From contig JAQBUI010000042.1 in assembly GCA_027624035.1 (NCBI GenBank), positions 1-36,574 on the forward strand: a DNA stretch of 36,574 bases. Reading direction: 5' to 3'. A program made the position numbers and the translations under genes. The notes below the pieces were generated by a model. The model did not search any database and had not been told where the DNA came from. It saw only the letters and a program-made list of their open reading frames with translations. This DNA comes from Pseudomonadota bacterium (GTDB taxonomy: Bacteria; Pseudomonadota; Gammaproteobacteria; Pseudomonadales; Azotimanducaceae). Each line of letters begins with the position of its first letter. The first letter of the stretch is position 1. This document shows positions 1 through 11,007 of the stretch, piece by piece.

Positions 1-1130
1 TCCGGATATTACAAGTCTGTAACACCGACTTCTATCTCAGGAAATTTCTCACTCCGCTGGTGCTCGCGCTGCAGTCCCGTGGTTACAACGTCGAGTGCCT
101 CACAGAAGGCACGAGTTCGGTACAGCACCTGGTCAGCCAGGGTATCGGGGTCCACGACTTCCAGTTCCCCAGGCGACCCTCTCCGGTGGCTTTCGCCGGA
201 GCCGTGCTGCGGATGAGCGAACTGCTGCGACAGGGCGCCTATCACGTCGTCAACAGTCACAATCGAAACTCCAGTATCGTGGCACGTATTGCCGCGGCGC
301 ATGCCAGAGTGCCCATCAACCTCTATACGGCTCACGGCTTCTATTTCCAGGACCATCAGTCCCGTCCTGTTCACAAGATGGTAGAGATATTCGAGGGCCT
401 GCTGGCCAGGCTGACCACCTACACCCTGAGCCAGAGCGCCGAGGATGTTGAACTCATGACGGCCAGGCACTGGATATCCCCCGAGAGAATCCGATACATC
501 GGCAATGGAATCGACGCTGCACGATTCGCCCCGGCACCCCGTGGGGGCAGGCCGCCTTCCGGGATACTGAAGATCAGTGCAATGGGTCGGTTGGTCGCCG
601 GCAAGGGCTTTGAGGATATCCTCCGGGCGATGGCAAAAAGCCAGCATCGGAGCGAGCTCAGGCTGACGTTCATTGGCGGCAATATTGACCAGGATATTTC
701 CCCCTCTGCGGCCCATTTCAGCCAACTGATGACTGACCTCGGGCTCGAATCCCAGGTGACGATCACTGGCATGATCGATCATGTCGAAGACCACCTGAAC
801 CAGGCGGATGTGTTCATTCATCCATCCTACGCCGAGGGCATGCCACGGTCGCTGCTCGAAGCCATGTCCGTTGGCCTGCCCTGCATCGCAACCCGCATCC
901 GGGGCGCCCGGGAGATCATCGAGCCTGGTGAAAACGGCCTCCTCTACACCCCCCATGACTCGGACGAACTCGCCACCCGAATAGACCACCTGTTTGCAAA
1001 CCCACCCCTTCGCGAGGCTCTGGGCCAGGGCGCCCGGGCCACGGTGCTGGCCAGATACCAGGAACACGACTACATTGGGAGGCAAGTTGATGCCATCGAG
1101 GACCTGCTCCGGGAAAAGGGAATGATGTGA
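1..1130 (+). CDS. GT4-family glycosyltransferase, 5' end outside window
   Basis: The reading frame is open from the first bases, so the N-terminus lies outside the window; 375 residues are visible from base 3. Visible text begins with the usual GT-B start (ILQVCNTDFYLRKFLTPL, followed by a hydrophobic strand). The C-terminal domain has GRLVAGKGFEDIL (about 580-620) and the E-x7-E donor-sugar motif EGMPRSLLE (about 834-860), followed by AREIIEPGENGLL, all typical of GT4 retaining glycosyltransferases. It probably transfers a nucleotide-activated sugar to a lipid-linked surface glycan at the cytoplasmic face of the inner membrane. An O-antigen-ligase-like gene follows 23 bases downstream in the same direction, which supports a surface-polysaccharide locus. 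The sugar and acceptor cannot be told from sequence alone. Confidence 0.9.
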   Translation, partial: RILQVCNTDFYLRKFLTPLVLALQSRGYNVECLTEGTSSVQHLVSQGIGVHDFQFPRRPSPVAFAGAVLRMSELLRQGAYHVVNSHNRNSSIVARIAAAHARVPINLYTAHGFYFQDHQSRPVHKMVEIFEGLLARLTTYTLSQSAEDVELMTARHWISPERIRYIGNGIDAARFAPAPRGGRPPSGILKISAMGRLVAGKGFEDILRAMAKSQHRSELRLTFIGGNIDQDISPSAAHFSQLMTDLGLESQVTITGMIDHVEDHLNQADVFIHPSYAEGMPRSLLEAMSVGLPCIATRIRGAREIIEPGENGLLYTPHDSDELATRIDHLFANPPLREALGQGARATVLARYQEHDYIGRQVDAIEDLLREKGMM

Positions 1131-1153
1131 TCCTATGACTCAATGAAGAATCC

Positions 1154-2518
1154 ATGGCATCCAGGGATCCACTACAGCGGATATCGAATCCCATGACACC
1201 CAGATCAGCGGCCACTCATTCCGGGCCCGCAGTGTTTTTGACTTTTGCTCTTGCCGTCGCAGCCATGTCTTTACCCCTTGGAAGTCATCGGGACTGGATC
1301 TGGCCGGCGTTCACGATACTGTATTGCGTGCTGGGGATGCTTGTTCTCAGAAGCCCGGCAGGCACCAGAGAAATCATCTATCAGCATAGAATCAGCATCA
1401 TCGGGTCTGGTTTTCTCATCGTGTGGATTGGAATACAGGCCTGGGGCCTTGGCCCCCTGCTGGAGCCTGTTTCAATTGATCATGCGATGACGCGCCTCGA
1501 CTGGTACAAGACGGTCGCGTATGGCTGCGTTCTGATACTGACCATCTGCCTGCTGGACCGCGAGTCAAGGGTGCGGACCCTCATTTACGCAGTGCTCATG
1601 GTTGCCCTTGGACAGGCAACCTTTGGCATCGTCGGGACGCTGAACGGTCTGCAGCAGTCTGCCCGGGGAACGTTTCCAAATCCGAATCATCTTGCAGGCC
1701 TTCTTGAAATGAGCCTTGGCCTGGGTATCGGCCTGATGATCGCCATGCAGACGCCTGCCGCGAGGCGGCCACGGTCCGGCGATCGGCTGGTTTCCTGGTT
1801 GCACGTCCTGACCGGCCCCAGGGGCAGACTGCGGCTGGTCTTGCTGATACTGGTGATCGGACTGGTGATGACCTCGTCGCGCACCGGCAACGTCGCCTTT
1901 CTCTGCAGCATCCTGATCACCAGCGGCCTTATGCTGGCGATCACGCGACAGATGGCACGAATGACTGCTGTTTTCCTGATCAGTATTCTAGTGATTGACG
2001 TCGCCATCATCGGACACTACTTCGGCCTGGAACGTATCGCCAAGCGTCTTGAGGGCATGGCTCAGCAAGCCAATCCACGGGGCGATATCAACCGCGTCAG
2101 TCTCACCATGCTCCGTGACCACTGGCTGGCGGGTACCGGCAGCGGCACCTACGAAGTGGCTTTCGCGCCCTACCGGCAGCAGGACATCGGCAACCGGGTC
2201 TCGAACGCTGAAAACGACTATCTGGAATTCCTGATTGAACTGGGTTTGATCGGCAGCATTCCATTGCTGCTACTGCTGATCGCTGGCATCCGCGCCATGA
2301 TCCTGCTCGCGAGACGACCGGCGCAGTTTGGTCGTGGTATTGCATTCGGTTGCATGACCGCAACCGTGTCGATGCTCATTCATTCTGCGGCAGACTTTAA
2401 CCTTCAGATCCCGTCAAATGCCGTACTGTTCATTGTCATCCTCGGCCTGCCACAAGCATTGCTGTGGACATCAGCCATGGAGGACAAGCCCCCACTCCGT
2501 CTGGAGAGTGCAGGCTGA
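1154..2518 (+). CDS. O-antigen ligase / Wzy-type membrane protein
   Basis: A 454-residue polytopic membrane protein with about ten hydrophobic segments. The Wzy_C (O-antigen ligase/polymerase) hallmarks are a GTFPNPNHLAG segment after the fifth or sixth helix, TSSRTG in the middle, and a long periplasmic loop with GTGSGTYEVAF and NAENDYLEFLIELGLIG near the C-terminus. Family members join glycan chains to lipid A-core, to protein, or to each other at the periplasmic side of the inner membrane. The upstream glycosyltransferase fits this. An in-frame ATG at 1193 with GGAT just upstream would give 441 residues and may be the true start, because the first 13 residues are polar and poorly preceded by a ribosome site. 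Ligase versus polymerase is undecided. Confidence 0.85.
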   Translation: MASRDPLQRISNPMTPRSAATHSGPAVFLTFALAVAAMSLPLGSHRDWIWPAFTILYCVLGMLVLRSPAGTREIIYQHRISIIGSGFLIVWIGIQAWGLGPLLEPVSIDHAMTRLDWYKTVAYGCVLILTICLLDRESRVRTLIYAVLMVALGQATFGIVGTLNGLQQSARGTFPNPNHLAGLLEMSLGLGIGLMIAMQTPAARRPRSGDRLVSWLHVLTGPRGRLRLVLLILVIGLVMTSSRTGNVAFLCSILITSGLMLAITRQMARMTAVFLISILVIDVAIIGHYFGLERIAKRLEGMAQQANPRGDINRVSLTMLRDHWLAGTGSGTYEVAFAPYRQQDIGNRVSNAENDYLEFLIELGLIGSIPLLLLLIAGIRAMILLARRPAQFGRGIAFGCMTATVSMLIHSAADFNLQIPSNAVLFIVILGLPQALLWTSAMEDKPPLRLESAG

Positions 2519-2539
2519 ATCTGGTCGCACGTTCCCTGG

Positions 2540-3358
2540 CTAGCGCCCTTTGAAGACCGGCTGCTGCTTGTTGACGAAAGCGATAGAAGCAGACTTATGG
2601 TCCTCAGTTTCGAAACAGCGCATCATGTGCATCGCTTCAAGATCAAAGACATCACTGAGGCTGCCATGCTGGGCAGCATTCAGGTTCTGTTTCATATAGC
2701 CGATCGCGATCGTGGGAAGACTGGCAAGGTGCCGGGCATACGCCTGTGACTCCGCCTCAAAGGTCTCTGCAGGCGCCACCCTGGACACGAGACCCATCTC
2801 CCAGGCCTGCTGGCCGGTGATCACTTCCGCTGAAAAATACAGTTCCCTCGCCTTCGCCGCACCGACCAGGTGAGGTAGAAAATAGGACCCGCCGTAATCA
2901 CCGGAACCACCGATCCTGGCAAACGCCGTGGTGATCTTGGCGGTATCGAGGGCAAAACGCATGTCGCAGGCAAGCGCCAGCGCAAGCCCGCCACCGGCCG
3001 CGGCGCCAGGGATGATCGCAAGCGTAGGCTTGGGCATTTCATGAAGCAGGCGACTCATTTCCATGCTGCGCCTGAGCCCCTGGACCCGCTGTTCAAGGGT
3101 CGGGGCCTCGCGTTGTTCGTCACCACGGGCATCGATCCGAGCGTCGCTCGCGAAGCCCTTGACGTCACCGCCGGCACAAAACGCACCACCGGCACCGGTC
3201 AACACCAATGCGCGAACTTCAGGGTTGGCGGCCGCTCTGGGAATAGCAGCCTGCAGCCGGGCCATCATGTCGGGGCTCATGGCATTGCGTGCTTCGGGAC
3301 GGTTCATGGTCAACGTACAGATGCCGTCAGCAAAGGATTCAATAAGGTGTTCAGCCAT
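2540..3358 (-). CDS. Enoyl-CoA hydratase/isomerase (crotonase) family protein
   Basis: A 272-residue crotonase-fold protein beginning MAEHLIESFADGI. The oxyanion-hole segments are clear: GAGGAFCAGGDVKGF near residue 60 and PGAAAGGGLALALACDMRFA near residue 120. A longer frame reaches 3433, but it would run through the 4.5S RNA gene, so I place the start at 3358. At the position where classical hydratases carry their first catalytic glutamate (around FARIGGSGDYGG), I see alanine and arginine, so hydration of ordinary enoyl-CoA esters is doubtful. Another crotonase reaction (isomerase, dehydratase, acyl-CoA hydrolysis) is possible. It converges with the polysaccharide genes, its stop lying 21 bases from theirs, with no clear terminator between. 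No beta-oxidation partner is adjacent. Confidence 0.88.
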   Translation of the reverse strand: MAEHLIESFADGICTLTMNRPEARNAMSPDMMARLQAAIPRAAANPEVRALVLTGAGGAFCAGGDVKGFASDARIDARGDEQREAPTLEQRVQGLRRSMEMSRLLHEMPKPTLAIIPGAAAGGGLALALACDMRFALDTAKITTAFARIGGSGDYGGSYFLPHLVGAAKARELYFSAEVITGQQAWEMGLVSRVAPAETFEAESQAYARHLASLPTIAIGYMKQNLNAAQHGSLSDVFDLEAMHMMRCFETEDHKSASIAFVNKQQPVFKGR

Positions 3359-3407
3359 CAAGAGCAACCTGCTAGTCAACAACAACGAACGGGGAATGAA
3401 AGGGAAG

Positions 3408-3510
<103 letters not shown>

Positions 3511-3515
3511 ACGGC

Positions 3516-3521
3516 ATTATA
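3516..3521 (-). promoter_or_regulatory. -10 box of the 4.5S RNA promoter
   Basis: A perfect TATAAT on the minus strand lies 6-7 bases before the inferred RNA 5' end. It overlaps the last codons of the BRCT-protein gene (stop at 3527). The -35 region, near 3538-3544, matches TTGACA poorly. Confidence 0.65.
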
Positions 3522-3526
3522 CCAGT

Positions 3527-4213
3527 TTAACGAAGCGAATCGACCCAGTGTTCTTCGGTGACGATATTGATGGGCACACCGGCCTCCCTGAGTTCAACCG
3601 CCCTCTCGATGCTTCGCCCGAAGGTGGTGTGAATCCAGTCCGGGCTCGATCCCTCACCGATCACCAGATAATCTGTTTCCTGACCTGGTGTGGGCACCAC
3701 CGTACCACCCAGTTCCAGGATCGCTTCTTCACAATCAAGCAGGGTCCCGAAGACGAACCGCCCGGTCAGGCAGAACGTACTGCCTTCGAAGGTGATCTCC
3801 GGGGCCGGCCGGTCGACGGGCAGAGTGGTCGACTGGTTCGGTTCAGAGAGCAGTGTGCTGTCACCGGTCAGGTCCCTCAGCGTGCCCAGTAGTTCCTGCT
3901 GTTCGTCCGGAGACAAGATGCCGTCCCGCAACATCTCAGTCAGCCGGACATACAGGACATTGACCGGCCACCTGTCTGCGATTTCACGATGCTGTTCGAT
4001 CCAGCGCCCCAAAAAGATGGCTTCTTTCTCGTCCACCACACCATCAGCAATCACGCCACGGCTGATCCCGATCAACTCATCGATCAGGCGATCCTGCACC
4101 CGGGCCGCATTCTTCGATCTTGCTACCTTGTTCACCAAGCCTGACTCCTTAACTGCCTGATCGATGCTACCCAGCCATCGACCCGGGTCATATCTGTGTT
4201 CCCGTCCACTCAT
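3527..4213 (-). CDS. TerB-like and BRCT-domain protein
   Basis: About 228 residues from the ATG at 4213 (MSGREHRYDPGRW); a start up to 6 codons earlier is possible. The N-terminal part, roughly residues 25-110, is helical and resembles a TerB-like fold (SRGVIADGVVDEKEAIFLG, then MLRDGILSPDEQQEL). The C-terminal 85 residues form a BRCT domain: FEGSTFCLTGRF, then ELGGTVVPTPGQETDYLVIG and a final W in EEHWVDSL. BRCT domains of this type are related to that of NAD-dependent DNA ligase and bind DNA ends or partner proteins. No ligase catalytic domain is present. The start overlaps the end of the nitroreductase gene by 26 bases, so the two are probably co-transcribed. The specific role is unknown. 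Confidence 0.8.
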   Translation of the reverse strand: MSGREHRYDPGRWLGSIDQAVKESGLVNKVARSKNAARVQDRLIDELIGISRGVIADGVVDEKEAIFLGRWIEQHREIADRWPVNVLYVRLTEMLRDGILSPDEQQELLGTLRDLTGDSTLLSEPNQSTTLPVDRPAPEITFEGSTFCLTGRFVFGTLLDCEEAILELGGTVVPTPGQETDYLVIGEGSSPDWIHTTFGRSIERAVELREAGVPINIVTEEHWVDSLR

Positions 4214-4754
4214 CAACGTAGTCATCCACATCGAGTTCGGGGGCTTTTCTGGATCTTCCCTCTACCTGTCCAAGATAGAGATAGCCTACGATCCTTTCGT
4301 CGTCTGCAACGCCAAGCCCTTCCTGCACCACCCGGTCATAGGCCATGCTACCGGTCCTCCAGATGGCTCCGAGACCCTGGGCGAAGGCTGCGACCGACAT
4401 GTTCTGCATGGCAGCGCCACAGGACAATAGCTGTTCGACTTCCGGAACCTTGGGATGTTCAGACAATCTCGCGATTCCGATGAGAATGACGGGTGCCCGC
4501 AGCGGCTTGGATCTGACTTTCTCAAGCTGCGCCTCGCTGGTTCCGGCATCCTGCTGACGTGCTGCCCGGACGAAAAGGTCTCCGAGCAGATGACGATAAC
4601 TTCCTCTGACAATCAGGAACCGCCACGGACGCAACAACGCGTGGTCGGGGGCACGCAGTGCCGCCTTGAGAATGTTGTTCAGAGCCTGACTCGATACCTC
4701 ACCGCTCAGCCTCGGTGCAGATACCCGGGTATGCAGCGCTTCCAACGCGTCCAA
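4188..4754 (-). CDS. Nitroreductase family protein, YdjA-like
   Basis: A 188-residue FMN-dependent nitroreductase-fold protein. It matches the compact YdjA type from end to end: the start MDALEALHTRVSAPRL, then LRAPDHALLRPWRF near residue 40, a SCGAAMQNMSVAAFAQGLGAIWR segment in the middle and DERIVGYLYLG near the C-terminus. These enzymes use NAD(P)H and bound FMN to reduce nitro or quinone compounds in the cytoplasm; the natural substrate is unknown. Translation appears to start at TTG (4754), with AGGAG seven bases upstream. The stop lies inside the beginning of the downstream BRCT-protein gene. Confidence 0.9.
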   Translation of the reverse strand: MDALEALHTRVSAPRLSGEVSSQALNNILKAALRAPDHALLRPWRFLIVRGSYRHLLGDLFVRAARQQDAGTSEAQLEKVRSKPLRAPVILIGIARLSEHPKVPEVEQLLSCGAAMQNMSVAAFAQGLGAIWRTGSMAYDRVVQEGLGVADDERIVGYLYLGQVEGRSRKAPELDVDDYVDEWTGTQI

Positions 4755-4887
4755 TGACTGACTCCTGTAGCTCGACTGCGCCTACCATACTGCAAACCCT
4801 GCCACAGGAAAACACTGCAATAGCCAGTCCTGAACGATGGGTGATGTCGTCAGCCGGAAACGGTGCATGCAGGCCTTCAGAAACGGC

Positions 4888-5703
4888 CTACTGCCGCCAG
4901 ACCCGCACATCCTCCGGGGGAGGGGACTCATGAGTACGAGTGGCATTGATGTCGATGCCACCCCGACGATTGAAGCGAGCGTTGACCGCCAGTCGATCCG
5001 GTGAGCATCGGTTCATGATATCAATGAAGATCCGCTCGGTAATCTGTTCAGCAAACTCGGCGTGCTCACGGTAGGACACCAGGTACTTGAGCAGTCCCTC
5101 ATGGCTGATGCTGTTGCCCGCATACTGGATCATGATACTGGCAAAGTCCGGCTGACCGGTCATGGGACACAACGACTTGAACAGATGGGTGTACAGGGTC
5201 TCACGGACGATGGTCTGGCTTGCAAGCTCCAGAAAATCCGGATTCCAGTAATACTCTTCGATGGCCACGTCCTGATGGTCCAGGCTGGTTCCAAGCAGCG
5301 AGCCAACTGACTCATGCAGGACCTGATCTGGGGTGAGCAGGGAGACAATCACCGGCGAACCTCCTACAGCCACCTTCAGGTCGGATTCCAGCGTCGACAG
5401 GACTTCGTTTCGATTGGCGAACGGTGTACCACTATAGGACCCGAGATAGAGCTTCAGGGACCTGGATTCGATCAGCTTCGGTGATTTGACCGGCACCTGG
5501 AACCGGGCAAGCGCTGCTTCGGGCTTACCCTTGCGATTCAGCCAGGTAAATTCGAACGCGTTCCAGGTATCGAGACCGCGGAACGGCAAACCGTCTTCAG
5601 TGATCCCGAGCATCCTTCGCTGCTCCGAACGAGGGATCGAATTCAGGAGAGATGGCGTATAGGTCGTCACATACGCCGCCTTATCCTCCGTACTGCTCGC
5701 CAT
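4888..5703 (-). CDS. queF: NADPH-dependent 7-cyano-7-deazaguanine reductase (QueF)
   Basis: A 271-residue long-form (type II) QueF, which reduces preQ0 to preQ1 in the pathway to the tRNA base queuosine. The NADPH-binding QueF motif is seen at residues 79-92 (ESRSLKLYLGSYSG). The thioimide-forming cysteine is C179 in HLFKSLCPMTGQPD, with the acid D186 just after it. Both sit 11 residues earlier than in the 282-residue E. coli enzyme, matching the length difference. The C-terminus has the expected FNRRGGIDINATR. The ATG at 5703 has GGAG a suitable distance upstream. No other queuosine genes are visible nearby. Cytoplasmic, very secure assignment. Confidence 0.97.
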   Translation of the reverse strand: MASSTEDKAAYVTTYTPSLLNSIPRSEQRRMLGITEDGLPFRGLDTWNAFEFTWLNRKGKPEAALARFQVPVKSPKLIESRSLKLYLGSYSGTPFANRNEVLSTLESDLKVAVGGSPVIVSLLTPDQVLHESVGSLLGTSLDHQDVAIEEYYWNPDFLELASQTIVRETLYTHLFKSLCPMTGQPDFASIMIQYAGNSISHEGLLKYLVSYREHAEFAEQITERIFIDIMNRCSPDRLAVNARFNRRGGIDINATRTHESPPPEDVRVWRQ

Positions 5704-5908
5704 GGCCCAGGCTCCGTTAACATCACAGGATTTGCAAAGGCGTCAGTTCACTTGAAGCACTGGCAATTGTCAACAAGCGGGTACTGGAATGGCTTTGATT
5801 AGAGCGCAAATTCGACCTGTGGTAGAAAGTAGCCGCCGATCGGTCCATTCAGATGCAATGTCCGTGGAGTGTCGATAGAGTGTCAGACATCCACCAGGCG
5901 GACACCTA
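5704..5908. other. Intergenic divergent region, queF / TonB-dependent receptor
   Basis: These 205 bases separate two divergent genes and must carry both promoters. I looked for a cobalamin or other riboswitch consensus and for a Fur-like palindrome ahead of the receptor gene and found none that I can support. No clear promoter pair stands out. Confidence 0.5.
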
Positions 5909-9095
<3,187 letters not shown>

Positions 9096-9132
9096 CGAAA
9101 CGGTTCGAGCCGTACCCGACCGGGCCTCGCGG

Positions 9133-9279
9133 TCAATCCTTTTTCCGGCGGCCCCGCTTTTGTCTTCTTGGCTTCTCGGCGGCGAGACGATCGGAATCTC
9201 GTCTGTCCTCCGCCTCTCGTCGATCCGCCTGGCTCTTGCGCCGTTCAACCTTGGGCCCGTCAGCCGGTTTGTCTGCCAT
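9133..9279 (-). CDS. Small highly basic hypothetical protein
   Basis: A 48-residue reading frame, MADKPADGPKVERRKSQAD..., ending in a run of Lys and Arg (KRGRRKKD). The ATG at 9279 is preceded by GGAGA at ideal spacing, which argues for a real gene. About a third of the residues are Arg or Lys, with many acidic residues in the middle, so it may be a disordered nucleic-acid- or ribosome-associated peptide. I do not recognise a family. It lies between frmA and the tRNA genes, convergent with frmA. An overlapping longer frame in another register (to 9299) lacks such support. Confidence 0.5.
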   Translation of the reverse strand: MADKPADGPKVERRKSQADRREAEDRRDSDRLAAEKPRRQKRGRRKKD

Positions 9280-9379
9280 GAAAAGTCTCCGCGTTTCAAG
9301 TCTCAAGCCGCAAGGATAACCTACCCCACTCCACCATGAAATCCTGTTGTCAGTCGGTTGCCCCTTCTCGCCCTGACGC

Positions 9380-9408
9380 TTGACGGTAGGGCTGATCCTT
9401 CATAGAAT
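9380..9408 (+). promoter_or_regulatory. Promoter of tRNA-Glu
   Basis: TTGACG at 9380-9385 and TAGAAT at 9403-9408 are separated by 17 bases, which is close to the sigma-70 consensus. Predicted start near 9415, 15 bases before the mature tRNA. Confidence 0.75.
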
Positions 9409-9429
9409 GCCGCCGCTTTCATGAGCAGC

Positions 9430-9505
<76 letters not shown>

Positions 9506-9517
9506 CCTTGTGAAGTG

Positions 9518-9546
9518 TTGACGTTTGGCATCTTTGGCACGAGAAT
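9518..9546 (+). promoter_or_regulatory. Possible promoter of tRNA-Gly
   Basis: TTGACG at 9518-9523 and GAGAAT at 9541-9546 are separated by 17 bases. The -10 match is modest. It lies immediately after tRNA-Glu, so the two tRNAs could also be read as one transcript. Confidence 0.5.
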
Positions 9547-9553
9547 GGTGCCT

Positions 9554-9576
9554 TCACGCGTTTGTGCGTGATCTTT
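9554..9576 (+). terminator. Weak hairpin between the tRNA genes
   Basis: TCACGC pairs with GCGTGA around a 6-base loop and is followed by TCTTT. It may be a weak terminator or a processing signal between tRNA-Glu and tRNA-Gly. Confidence 0.3.
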
Positions 9577-9611
9577 GGCAGTGAGTTTGTCATTCAAATT
9601 CCAGTCGATTA

Positions 9612-9687
9612 GCGGGAATAGCTCAGTTGGTAGAGCACAACCTTGCCAAGGTTGGGGTCGCGAGTTCGAATCTCGTTTCCCGCTCCA
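9612..9687 (+). tRNA. tRNA-Gly (anticodon GCC)
   Basis: A 76-base cloverleaf with encoded CCA. The acceptor stem GCGGGAA pairs with TTCCCGC, the D arm is GCTCAGTTGGTAGAGC, and the anticodon arm ACCTT-GCC-AAGGT carries GCC. The T arm has GTTCGAATC. Confidence 0.97.
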
Positions 9688-9841
9688 TTATCTCTTGATT
9701 GTCTCTCGATACCCCTTGCCCGAAAGCCCTCGGCGTGCGCGTCTCGGCACGCATCCTGTACCGCTCTACCCTCTTTATTGACCCCTTTCTGCCCTGGCAT
9801 CGTTTTCAAACGAAAGATCACCAGAAAAAAGGGGCAACAAC

Positions 9842-10474
9842 ATGATCAACCGGGTTTCTTTCACCGTCCTTCCGGCCATGGTCGTCACCATCCTGTTGTT
9901 CTACATCATGTTTCTATTGATTCAATCTGACGGCGTTGAACTGGACGAGAGGGAGATCATCAATCTCGTCGACTATGTTCGGGTGCCGGAGCCGCCCGAG
10001 CTTCGGGTCGACCCCCGCACAGTCGAGCGACCCGAGCCACCACAGCCACCACCGGAGGTCCCCGAGGTCTCCTTCAACCCCGGCAAAGACCCGATTCTCG
10101 TCTGGGAGCCCGCCCCGCCTCAGCAGCCTCGCACCAACGCAGGTCCCATGCTATCCGATGGGGCCTATCTGCCCATCGTCAAGGTACAGCCCAACTATCC
10201 CCGCAGAGCGCTTCAAAACGGCCAGCAGGGCTGGGTCGTGTTGCAGTTCACGGTGGATGAACTGGGCCGGGTCGTGTCACCAGAGGTCCTGGAGACGTGT
10301 GTGACCACTTTGTCAGTTTCCGTCGAGGACTGCACCGACAGTCCGGGATCCATCTTCAATCATGCGGCAACGACCGCTGCCATGCGTTTCAAGTACAAGC
10401 CACGAATTGTCGATGGTTTCGCGGTACCAACCAGCGACGTCCGACACAGGATTTCGTTTCAGTTGACCCAGTGA
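9842..10474 (+). CDS. TonB-family energy transducer
   Basis: 210 residues with the TonB layout. A single N-terminal membrane anchor (about residues 8-29) is followed by a proline-rich periplasmic spacer with many PEPP/PPQPPPEVPE runs. The C-terminal TonB domain begins at LPIVKVQPNYPRRALQNGQQGWVVLQFTVDELG. The domain contains an unusual insertion with two cysteines (ETCVTTLSVSVEDC) between its strands. The protein would span the periplasm and couple an ExbB/ExbD motor to an outer-membrane receptor. No exbB or exbD is in this window, and the receptor at 5909 is the only visible candidate partner. The ATG at 9842 is preceded by GGGG with an 8-base spacer. Confidence 0.82.
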   Translation: MINRVSFTVLPAMVVTILLFYIMFLLIQSDGVELDEREIINLVDYVRVPEPPELRVDPRTVERPEPPQPPPEVPEVSFNPGKDPILVWEPAPPQQPRTNAGPMLSDGAYLPIVKVQPNYPRRALQNGQQGWVVLQFTVDELGRVVSPEVLETCVTTLSVSVEDCTDSPGSIFNHAATTAAMRFKYKPRIVDGFAVPTSDVRHRISFQLTQ

Positions 10475-10600
10475 ACCTGCTTCAGGGACATCTTGATCAG
10501 GTGGACTTTTCCGCGAGAGCCGGGCGTTTTACCGGCAGACCGCATTGGCTTTCGCGATGTTTCGGCACGATTCCAACGGCCCTGTCGAGAAAGAAGGGCC

Positions 10601-10993
10601 TCAGGCACGAAACGCATAGGTGACCCGTGCCTTGGAACAGAGCCGCTGCTCGTCGTCAGTAATCTCGACATCAATGACTGCAAGCTGACGCCCCCGCTTG
10701 ATCACCTGGGCGGTGGCATAGATGTTGTCACCGTGAGCCTGACGCAGGTAGCTGACGCCGAGTTCCGCGGTACCTGCAGGTTGAGCGTCCTCTGCCATGT
10801 CTGAAAAGACGGCGACCAGCATGACGATATCTACCATGGCGGACAGAATCCCGCCATGCACTGAGCCGCCAATGCCGGCAGGTGTCTTGTCAGTCTTCCT
10901 GAGTACGATCCGGCCATAGCCAGGGCGCTGTTCGAGCAGGGAAATTCCCAGCATGTGATTAAGAGGCTGGGCATCAAATTGGGCTTTGTCCAT
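10601..10993 (-). CDS. PaaI-type hotdog thioesterase
   Basis: 130 residues with the hotdog-fold acyl-CoA thioesterase pattern: GGSVHGGILSAMVDIVM (the HGG motif, with the catalytic acid D in MVDI), then ELGVSYLRQAHGDNIYATAQVIKRGRQLAVIDVEI. PaaI-like enzymes hydrolyse acyl- or aryl-CoA thioesters in the cytoplasm; the substrate is not deducible. It follows the rhomboid gene by 14 bases on the same strand, so it may be the last gene of the yjf-type operon, although its function has no evident connection. A second, unrelated member of the same superfamily is at 21869. Confidence 0.88.
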   Translation of the reverse strand: MDKAQFDAQPLNHMLGISLLEQRPGYGRIVLRKTDKTPAGIGGSVHGGILSAMVDIVMLVAVFSDMAEDAQPAGTAELGVSYLRQAHGDNIYATAQVIKRGRQLAVIDVEITDDEQRLCSKARVTYAFRA

Positions 10994-11007
10994 GGAAATC
11001 GTACTCG

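Noticed and set aside
9..1085. 358-residue minus-strand frame opposite the glycosyltransferase
   Set aside because: The plus-strand frame has clear GT4 motifs, while the minus frame shows none and ends inside the same region.
5704..5908. Cobalamin riboswitch or Fur box before the TonB-dependent receptor
   Set aside because: I could not find the conserved cobalamin-riboswitch core or a GATAATGATTATC-like palindrome.
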